A DNA stretch of 25,320 nucleotides from a virus, in the IMG/VR virus record IMGVR_UViG_3300025127_000248, positions 1-25,320 of that record; one strand, written 5' to 3'. The first letter of the stretch is position 1. Each line of letters starts with the position of its first letter. The position numbers were made by a program, and so were the translations under genes. This document shows positions 8,008 to 13,704 of the stretch, piece by piece. The notes beneath the pieces were generated by a model that saw only the letters and a list, made by a program, of their open reading frames with translations, made no database searches and had not been told where the DNA came from.

Positions 8008-8211
8008 CTATGCGGCACTGATCTCAGACCATGATTCGGTATTGGCTGAAGCTGATATATCAGACCAAAATTCACGGCCAACATCTGGACTGCCGCCAAA
8101 TGATACTACACCAAAAGCCACCGCACCAAAAGCAGAAGTTTCGATCTCAGTTGGTATATCTGTACCAATTGCCTCTAATACAAATACTGGTGACCAATTT
8201 TCCGTTGCCAT
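8008..8211 (-). CDS. Small hypothetical phage protein
   Basis: The protein has 67 residues. The ATG overlaps the stop of the coiled-coil gene (TAATG). The sequence is acidic, with aromatic residues and Gly/Ala/Val/Phe repeats (AFGAVAFGVVSFGGSP, residues 27-42) and a near repeat at the C-terminus (EFWSDISASA / ESWSEISAA, residues 47-56 and 58-66). There are no Lys residues and a single Arg. No family is recognised. Its place inside the tail gene run suggests a minor virion or tail-assembly protein. Confidence 0.6.
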   Translation of the reverse strand: MATENWSPVFVLEAIGTDIPTEIETSAFGAVAFGVVSFGGSPDVGREFWSDISASANTESWSEISAA

Positions 8212-8378
8212 TAGTTAACCTGCTCTTCTTTTTCCTCTTCTTTTTTCAACTCTGCTAGCTCCATTTGAGCTGTAATCAAATCAGCTTGTAGTTTAGTGTT
8301 TAAATCCAAAGCATCGTTTCTTTGTTTGGTCAACAACGCAATAACGTTGTTGACGTATTTAGATTGTTTGTCGTTCAT
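8211..8378 (-). CDS. 55-residue coiled-coil micro-protein
   Basis: The ORF starts at the ATG at 8378-8376 (AAGG sequence 7 nt upstream) and ends with a TAA at 8213-8211 overlapping the next start (TAATG). The product begins MNDKQSKYVNNVIALLTKQR and has heptad-like spacing of Leu/Ile/Val throughout, ending in a Lys/Glu-rich tail (ELKKEEEKEEQVN). It is predicted to be a single helix forming a coiled coil. It lies between small tail-associated proteins, so it may be a trimerisation or assembly factor. The 10-bp inverted repeat at 8329-8354 lies within codons 9-17. Confidence 0.6.
   Translation of the reverse strand: MNDKQSKYVNNVIALLTKQRNDALDLNTKLQADLITAQMELAELKKEEEKEEQVN
8329..8354. repeat. Perfect 10-bp inverted repeat, 6-nt loop
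   Basis: The left arm GTCAACAACG (8329-8338) pairs exactly with CGTTGTTGAC (8345-8354) around the loop CAATAA. It lies 25-50 nt inside the 55-residue gene. No T-run follows on either strand, so it is not a classical terminator. It could be a translation-modulating hairpin in the late mRNA, an operator-like palindrome, or chance. Confidence 0.55.
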
Positions 8379-8400
8379 ATTTCTGCCTTTCGTTTGTTAA

Positions 8401-8685
8401 TTATGCGTCGTCTCTAGCTTTTCTGTTTTTGTAATCAGAACGAGCTGTGACCAGTGCTACAAAGTCTGCTTGATTAGATGGAATAGCATCTGTAAATGAA
8501 TCATCATCCATTAACTTAGTTGTCCATTCTTTTTGCATACGTTTCCAACAGTTGTTGATTTTACCATCAACTGCTGCTTGTATCCAGTCATCAAGACCTT
8601 TGTTATCCGTATCGTTATATAAATCATTAGACAGAATTGTTTGTTGTAAATCTGTTAATGTTATTGTTTTTGTGTGATCAGCCAT
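8401..8685 (-). CDS. Small conserved tail-region protein
   Basis: The protein has 94 residues, with a near-consensus AAGGAGG 6 nt before the ATG. It is mostly helical and acidic. It starts MADHTKTITLTDLQQTILSN and has the central segment WIQAAVDGKINNCWKRM (residues 34-50) and a C-terminal 'VALVTARSDYKNRK'. I remember small proteins with 'W...AV..KI......M' next to fibre genes of marine phages, but no function is known to me. The gene follows the C1q-ended fibre gene by 11 nt. It might be a fibre chaperone or a small structural protein. Confidence 0.65.
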   Translation of the reverse strand: MADHTKTITLTDLQQTILSNDLYNDTDNKGLDDWIQAAVDGKINNCWKRMQKEWTTKLMDDDSFTDAIPSNQADFVALVTARSDYKNRKARDDA

Positions 8686-8696
8686 ATTTTACCTCC

Positions 8697-9767
8697 TTAT
8701 CCTAATAAATATCCGTGAAATAAAGTTCCTGTGTTTGAGTCGGAATCAATATCAGTTTGTGCAGCTCCGCCTTGTATTCTTATTTGAACATAAGCAGTAT
8801 CATTTGCATCCATTTCTTCTATAACTGTGTTATGAAACTGATAGTAAGCTGCATCTTCGTTAAAATGATCTGCCCCTGATTCTAGAGTTTGTATTTTTGT
8901 TGTATGGTTTGAAGTTACTAGTTTTGCTTGTGCGTATGATATTGCTGAGTCAACATTAAGAGCAACAATAGTAACTGCAAAAAGGTATCTTCCTGTAACA
9001 GGAGCCGTAAAAGTGTACGTGCCTGTATTAAAATCTGAGTTTTTATCATATATTTCACTACTAAAAATAATTGTAACATTGCTGTTTACTGCAACGTCAT
9101 TTTGAGTTCCGTTACTAACTCTAAAAGCTGGTTGTAGTGGTTGATTTACGTGACCATTAGCATCTATTTTAAGAGCTGCTGTTTGAGCAGTTGCAAGCGT
9201 CATTGCTCTATCATTTTGGCTATAATTTATATAACCATCATAAGTTGAACCACTATCCGCAAAATAAATAATTCCATTGTTTGAAGCTCCACTAGCTATT
9301 GTCATTCCTGCGTTACCGCTGCCCTCTATAACTAATTCGTCTGCACTTGCATCAACACTTGCACCACTATCACCAGTTTTAATATGCACTCCAGCACCTA
9401 AATCAGCAGCACTGAGAGACGTTCCTGCAAAGATATCTACTTCATCCGCAAGTTTTGCTTTTGTTACAGATACGTCAGTCGGTGTCACCGTTCCGCCATT
9501 ATCTGAACCTAGTAGTATGGCAAAGAAATTTGTGTTGGCAGCAGGTGCCGTTGTGAATGTTAGTGTGCTACCTGATACAGTAAAGTCTGTGCCTGGCTTT
9601 TGTATTACACCACCAAGCGATAAGAGTATTTGATTCACATCACCAACGCTGACATTGGTTGAGTTGACCTGCATAGTATGCGTGGTATCAGAACCATCGA
9701 ACCCTGATGAGATGTCATCGAGTTGTCTGAACGCTCCTGTTCGTATGTCTCTTCCTATGTATGACAT
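8697..9767 (-). CDS. Tail fibre / receptor-binding protein with C-terminal C1q-like domain
   Basis: The protein has 356 residues; GAGGAGG lies 8 nt upstream, within the end of the preceding gene, and the ATG overlaps its stop (TAATG). Residues 1-90 form an N-terminal anchor (MSYIG, GGVIQKPGTDFTVSGSTLTF) shared with the fibre at 11026-12552. Residues 95-205 are a Ser/Gly/Ala-rich beta stalk. Residues 212-356 match the C1q/TNF-like jelly-roll pattern (PF00386): QPAFRVSNG at the start, FNTGTYTFTAPVTGRYLFAV (246-265) corresponding to the family's 'G.FTAPV.G.Y.F', and LFHGYLLG at the end corresponding to 'F.GFLL'. C1q domains trimerise and bind ligands, which fits a receptor-binding tip. Domain identity is from memory of the family. 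Confidence 0.85.
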   Translation of the reverse strand: MSYIGRDIRTGAFRQLDDISSGFDGSDTTHTMQVNSTNVSVGDVNQILLSLGGVIQKPGTDFTVSGSTLTFTTAPAANTNFFAILLGSDNGGTVTPTDVSVTKAKLADEVDIFAGTSLSAADLGAGVHIKTGDSGASVDASADELVIEGSGNAGMTIASGASNNGIIYFADSGSTYDGYINYSQNDRAMTLATAQTAALKIDANGHVNQPLQPAFRVSNGTQNDVAVNSNVTIIFSSEIYDKNSDFNTGTYTFTAPVTGRYLFAVTIVALNVDSAISYAQAKLVTSNHTTKIQTLESGADHFNEDAAYYQFHNTVIEEMDANDTAYVQIRIQGGAAQTDIDSDSNTGTLFHGYLLG

Positions 9768-9937
9768 TAATCGGCCTCCTCTATTGTATTACCTGCATCT
9801 ACCCACTCTTGTATCATTTGATAATATCTATTCTTAGTAGAATTTGGAACATATCTCGTAATGCCGTTCTCAACTATTATGTAATTTTCAAATTCTCCTG
9901 TAAGAGGATGATTATTTTTTTTTACTGATTGTATCAT
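9767..9937 (-). CDS. Small fibre-associated protein (GNTI-type)
   Basis: I chose the ATG at 9937 (56 residues, starting MIQSVKKNNHPLTG) because GGAG lies 7 nt upstream and the start falls 1 nt after the stop of the preceding gene. A longer reading from a GTG at 10012 would overlap that gene by 74 nt. The C-terminus, 'NRYYQMIQEWVDAGNTIEEAD', is of the form 'N..Y..I.EW...GNTI..AD', which I know from short proteins or C-termini beside tail-fibre genes in many phages. They are often considered fibre-assembly related, without proof. It lies between two fibre genes and overlaps the next start by TAATG. Confidence 0.7.
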   Translation of the reverse strand: MIQSVKKNNHPLTGEFENYIIVENGITRYVPNSTKNRYYQMIQEWVDAGNTIEEAD

Positions 9938-9938
9938 G

Positions 9939-11024
9939 TTATAACTCCGCATCCATTTCTGAAACACCGTTGTGAATGTAATGTGTATTGTTTGTGCTAA
10001 CACTAACAGCACCAGCTATATAAGTTCCGTTTTCTGTAGTGCCACCATAACTAGGAGTTTGCCCATAACCTGTTCCATCTTCATAAGTTCCTGAATTAGT
10101 GACTGTTGGTTCATGATTCATCGTTTGCATAAAGTCCATGTAACCTATGGGAACACCAGAGTTATTATTCCATCTAGTAACAATTCTATACCTATGTGTT
10201 ATTTTTTGAAAATATCTTTGACATCTATGAAACTGAACATCAAAAGGCAAGTGTTCAAAGTCTGATGCTGCGTCTCCAACTTCTAATTGAACTCCTGTTA
10301 TGTATAAATTGTTACTTGTGCTGCTGTAAAAATTTACAAAGGTAATGTCTGAGTCTGCAAAATCAGCTGTTGAAGTCCATGTTGGTGTTCCACTTTGACT
10401 ACCTGTGTAGTTACTACCCCACATGAGTCCCCAAAATATTTGAAAACCTCTGCCGTTGTCATTATCTATTGCACCACCACTTGCAGTTATAAGTGAAGTA
10501 GAACCCTCTGTGGGAGTCCAAGTAATTGTTTGTTTCTCCCAAGTGTTAGCACTTGATATGCTGTAACTTAACGGCAAATAATAAACAGTGTTATCATCTT
10601 TTTTTACAGTGAGTGGGAAGTTACCTGTTAAGTTTGATTTTGCCCAAAAAGAAAGAGTTAAAGTTTGAGCAGCACTTGTGCCATATAAAAACCTACGACA
10701 GTCTTGAGCTTCAATATTATAAAACATATAAGACCTGTCTCCAGCTGCAATAGAGGTATCTGCTGTTGTGCAATTCAACTCTATCGCTCTAGCTTGACCT
10801 GTGGTTGCTTGATCTGCAACTGACAAATTATCAAGCTCAGAGGTTGCTGCCCCACCTGAACCCTCTGAAAAACCAAAACGGTCTACCGTTGAATAACCAG
10901 ATGATGGTATTGTGGTAGCAGAGGTTGCTCTTTGAAAAACTTGCATATCACCATTAATAATTACATTTTTGAAGCCTCCGCCTACTCCCTCTACAAATGG
11001 TGCTTCTACTTTTGTTTGTGTCAT
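9939..11024 (-). CDS. Tail fibre tip / receptor-binding protein, INGDM-type
   Basis: The protein has 361 residues, with GGAGG 8 nt before the ATG. It has no MSYIG anchor. Residues 18-32 (FKNVIINGDMQVFQR) and VDRF at 47-50 are the signature start of a widespread phage receptor-binding module. Residues 118-170 carry 'AAQTLTLSFWAKSNLTGNF' and 'ANTWEKQTITW', typical of a carbohydrate-binding-like jelly roll. Residues 241-273 (YITGVQLEVGDAASDFEHLP, then CQRYFQK) are the usual end of that module. A further 85 C-terminal residues rich in Asn, Thr and Gly probably form the tip. The module is usually fused to longer fibres, so here it may assemble on the 508-residue anchor-bearing fibre encoded just upstream. 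The binding target cannot be read from the sequence. Confidence 0.85.
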   Translation of the reverse strand: MTQTKVEAPFVEGVGGGFKNVIINGDMQVFQRATSATTIPSSGYSTVDRFGFSEGSGGAATSELDNLSVADQATTGQARAIELNCTTADTSIAAGDRSYMFYNIEAQDCRRFLYGTSAAQTLTLSFWAKSNLTGNFPLTVKKDDNTVYYLPLSYSISSANTWEKQTITWTPTEGSTSLITASGGAIDNDNGRGFQIFWGLMWGSNYTGSQSGTPTWTSTADFADSDITFVNFYSSTSNNLYITGVQLEVGDAASDFEHLPFDVQFHRCQRYFQKITHRYRIVTRWNNNSGVPIGYMDFMQTMNHEPTVTNSGTYEDGTGYGQTPSYGGTTENGTYIAGAVSVSTNNTHYIHNGVSEMDAEL

Positions 11025-11025
11025 C

Positions 11026-12552
11026 CTATGCGTCCTCCAATGCTTTTACTTTTGTTTCTAGTGTTTCTATTTTTGCCATGGCCTCTTGTAGTGCTTTGAT
11101 GGCTTTCATGTATAGAATAGAATACTTGACTGTTTTATACTCTTTAATGTCACCTACGTTTGCTGTTTTTGCTATTTGCACATCACCTACATCTTTACCT
11201 TCTGGTATTAAACCTTGGTCTTTATCCTTTTGTGTGTACAAATACTCTTTAGTTTCTTGGTCCTCAGATGTGTATAAAACTTCTTGTTTAACACATTTGT
11301 CCATACCAGCGGCTTCTAACTCTTGTGCTATAACACCAATCTGTTCCCAAGCTTTATCTCCATATTTAGTTACGTCATCATTCTTTTTAAAATTTCTAAC
11401 CTTAAGTGCTTTAATATCGTCCCATTGAGAGTTGGCATCTCTTATACCTTGTTTAATTCTTGAGTCAGAGGTAGAGCCATAAGAGTTGTCGTGGTTTTGT
11501 ACATCACCATCTGAGTAAACTCTAAATCTTACAGCACCAGTATCAAATGCATTAATAAAGGCACTACTGTTATCATCAGGAGCCTGACCTGTTGATCTTA
11601 AACCTAAAGTGTATATACCACCAGAACTAGTGCTAGCTTGAACCATCAATGAATAAACACCAGATTGTGGGTTTACTGCTTCAATAAAGTTTCCGTCAGA
11701 GTTACTAGAGTTGAAACCAATAGTGCCTGCTGAGTTACCTGAGTTTACACCTTGTAATTTAAACAAGATAGCATTTGAATCACTTTCAATTCTAAAATCT
11801 CTATCAACTTGAGAATCGTTAACAACCAACTCGGTTGGACTTATATGAAGAGCATCTGTTGATGTGCCGTCTTTCATTGTTCTAAAATATAACAATCCAT
11901 CTTCAGCTCCATCAGAAGCATCTACGATATTTTGCTCAATAGCTGTTAATGTTACGTCTTCTGAATTATCATTTCTAGCAACAAAATTTATTTTACCAGT
12001 TGTATCGCTGTCTGCTGGACTTGCTGAGTTACGATACATTTTTAAAACTGGACCACCACTACTATCTGCATCAGTTGATTCTACTGTAAGTGTGTCTGTA
12101 TTGTCAGAAACAGTTACCGTAAGGCCATCATTAATTTGTGCAGTCGTTGCAGTAAGTGACATAATATCTGTCCCACCTGCTTTGAAATCTATCTGGTCAT
12201 CGGTGTCAGCACTTATTGTTGTATCGGCATCTGCATCGAGAATCAGTTGGTCTGATCCGCCGTTGAGATCTAATTTATTTACTTCACCAATGGGCAGTGG
12301 ACCGCCCATGTGTATTGCATAGATCACGTCACCTGATGCTACAGCTGTGCCAACAATAGTTAGGGTTGTGCCTGATACGGTGAAGTTAGTTGTGGGTTTT
12401 TGTATAACGTTGTTGATGACAACGATTAGTGTGTCCTCGGAGAATGGTTCTTTGCTGAGTGTAAAAGTTGTAGCGCTACCATCGCCAGTAAAACTGTCGG
12501 TGGTAAAACCTTGAAAAGTATCAGCTGGTAATCCTTGTCCGATGTAACTCAT
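11026..12552 (-). CDS. Tail fibre with N-terminal anchor and C-terminal S74 intramolecular chaperone
   Basis: The protein has 508 residues. Residues 1-85 form the anchor (MSYIGQGLPADTFQGF, then NNVIQKPTTNFTVSGTTLTI), homologous in pattern to the fibre at 8697-9767. Residues 90-350 are a beta-structured stalk rich in Asp, Ser and Thr. Residues from about 358 form a Peptidase_S74 chaperone (PF13884): the motif SDSRIKQGI begins at S362, with K367 five residues on, the same spacing as the Ser911/Lys916 dyad of endosialidase cleavage. QIGVIAQELEA follows (about 404-414). The C-terminus, 'YSILYMKAIKALQEAMAKIE', is the final coiled coil. The domain trimerises the fibre and is then cut off at S362, leaving a mature fibre of about 361 residues. 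All key residues are present, so cleavage is expected. Confidence 0.9.
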   Translation of the reverse strand: MSYIGQGLPADTFQGFTTDSFTGDGSATTFTLSKEPFSEDTLIVVINNVIQKPTTNFTVSGTTLTIVGTAVASGDVIYAIHMGGPLPIGEVNKLDLNGGSDQLILDADADTTISADTDDQIDFKAGGTDIMSLTATTAQINDGLTVTVSDNTDTLTVESTDADSSGGPVLKMYRNSASPADSDTTGKINFVARNDNSEDVTLTAIEQNIVDASDGAEDGLLYFRTMKDGTSTDALHISPTELVVNDSQVDRDFRIESDSNAILFKLQGVNSGNSAGTIGFNSSNSDGNFIEAVNPQSGVYSLMVQASTSSGGIYTLGLRSTGQAPDDNSSAFINAFDTGAVRFRVYSDGDVQNHDNSYGSTSDSRIKQGIRDANSQWDDIKALKVRNFKKNDDVTKYGDKAWEQIGVIAQELEAAGMDKCVKQEVLYTSEDQETKEYLYTQKDKDQGLIPEGKDVGDVQIAKTANVGDIKEYKTVKYSILYMKAIKALQEAMAKIETLETKVKALEDA

Positions 12553-12561
12553 ATTTCTCTC

Positions 12562-12843
12562 TTACGGTATTTCTTTTTTTAATTTTTCAGCATGAGCATT
12601 TTTTACAGCATCAGTCCAAACAGTGTTACAAATACCTTGTATCTCAGAAGACTCGCCAGATACATCTGTATCAACTTTATTTTTATCATTGTCTAAAGTG
12701 CAACACTCCAACATTCTTCTATGTCGTGTACGAGATATTTCTGTGCCATCTTCTTTAATAACAGTATCTTCAGCTATCTGAACATATTTGTGTTCACCGA
12801 CCACCTCTATTTGTGCTGTTATTATTTCTTTTGTTATTGCCAT
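12562..12843 (-). CDS. Small conserved tail-region protein
   Basis: The protein has 93 residues, with AAGGAG 7 nt before the ATG. The N-terminal half consists of beta strands (IITAQIEVVGEHKYVQIAED), followed by 'TVIKEDGTEISRTRHRRMLE', two adjacent cysteines and a helical end with 'IQGICNTVWTDAVKNAH'. I recall proteins with '.VI.EDG.E.SR..HR' and 'VW.D.V' as a frequent small gene in the fibre region of marine phages, without a known function. It is 9 nt upstream of the S74-ended fibre gene, so it is probably made with it and could help its folding. Confidence 0.7.
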   Translation of the reverse strand: MAITKEIITAQIEVVGEHKYVQIAEDTVIKEDGTEISRTRHRRMLECCTLDNDKNKVDTDVSGESSEIQGICNTVWTDAVKNAHAEKLKKEIP

Positions 12844-12862
12844 TGTTTTCTCCTTTTAAATA

Positions 12863-13351
12863 TTAAACTAAAAAAGTTGCTGTCATGTACACTTGAGCAT
12901 TATCACCATGACCTGAAGCAGCGACTTGATCTAATGCACCACCATCTGCTTGTAGTATATATATTCTTGCACTTCCTCCAGTGTACCAGTTTGCAGTAAA
13001 GTGATGTCCACTTGTAAGTGTTATGTTTGCGATCGAAAGGTGAATTGAACCCACTGAAGTTGTAGCTGGCGTAAAAGGTAATCCAAAAATTGTACTATAG
13101 TCTCCAAGTGTTCCAGCAGCATTTAAATCTATGTACATGTGAAGTGTTACTTGTCTACCTATTCTAGTATAGTTACCAGTTTGAGTGTCATATCCTTGTC
13201 CTGAATAACTTCCCGTGCTTCCCAATACTGGTGTCCATGTTCCTTCTTCATATTCATCAAGAACATTAACTCCACTCTGAGCTGAAATAGTTGCAGGAAA
13301 AGATAATCCTTTATCTAAATTTATACCATTACTTGGAATTTGTGCTGCCAT
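12863..13351 (-). CDS. Short tail-fibre protein with YEEGTWTP module
   Basis: The protein has 162 residues and starts 1 nt after the upstream stop. Residues 1-30 are a short linker with GINLDKGLSFPATISA. Residues 32-50 carry LDEYEEGTWTPVLGSTGSY, and residues 53-72 GYDTQTGNYTRIGRQVTLHM. The order 'YEEGTWTP ... G.YT.IG..V' is a beta-rich module I know from the C-terminal ends of many phage fibres. Here it is encoded almost alone, without an anchor domain. It may therefore be a separate tip subunit that assembles on one of the longer fibres. The C-terminus ends in a beta strand (AQVYMTATFLV). Confidence 0.75.
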   Translation of the reverse strand: MAAQIPSNGINLDKGLSFPATISAQSGVNVLDEYEEGTWTPVLGSTGSYSGQGYDTQTGNYTRIGRQVTLHMYIDLNAAGTLGDYSTIFGLPFTPATTSVGSIHLSIANITLTSGHHFTANWYTGGSARIYILQADGGALDQVAASGHGDNAQVYMTATFLV

Positions 13352-13352
13352 C

Positions 13353-13694
13353 TTATGTAATCTCCATTATTGATAACGCAACATCAAGAGATGACGCCGT
13401 GTCCGAAGTCACTCGTAATATGTCAGTCGTTTGTAATACTAACTTGCCTCCTCCAAGAGTTTCTAGTGAACCTCCTGCGGGTATCGGTGCATTTGTTACT
13501 AGCTCAACGTTGCCGTTTGTTTCTGTATCTGATGTGTCTGATTCTACGTGAACTGTTGCGTTGACCGCTGACCCTGTTACGTTGCCTACAATCAATCCTA
13601 GAACAACCGTAGTCGTAGAACTTGGCACAGTGTAGACAGTCGTGATCGACGTTCCAACACCTGCTTTTGTTTTTACCTTAAATGTATTAGCCAT
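13353..13694 (-). CDS. Single-domain beta-sandwich structural protein
   Basis: The protein has 113 residues, with an SD-like AAGGAGAGA before the upstream stop region in this gene run. It is almost entirely beta strand and rich in Thr, Val and Ser. Segments VYTVPSSTTTVVLGLIVGN (residues 20-38), PIPAGGSLETLGGGKLVL and TTDILRVTSD follow the same order as in each half of the two-domain protein at 5060-5743 ('P...T.V...I..N', then 'L..GD.L....D'). I take it to be a one-copy member of the same structural family, though sequence identity is low. Such small sandwich proteins commonly decorate capsids or tails. It abuts the long fibre gene upstream (10 nt). Confidence 0.7.
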   Translation of the reverse strand: MANTFKVKTKAGVGTSITTVYTVPSSTTTVVLGLIVGNVTGSAVNATVHVESDTSDTETNGNVELVTNAPIPAGGSLETLGGGKLVLQTTDILRVTSDTASSLDVALSIMEIT

Positions 13695-13704
13695 TTATCT
13701 CTCC

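Noticed and set aside
9767-10012. Longer 81-residue form of the small fibre-associated protein from a GTG at 10012
   Set aside because: It would overlap the upstream fibre by 74 nt, and its extra N-terminus (MLLVLAQTIHITFTTV) is an alternative-frame reading of that gene; the ATG at 9937 has a good GGAG and fits the family length.
11864-12322. 152-residue plus-strand ORF opposite the S74-ended fibre
   Set aside because: It lies wholly inside a well-supported minus-strand gene, has no plausible ribosome binding site and shows Ser/Val-rich shadow composition.
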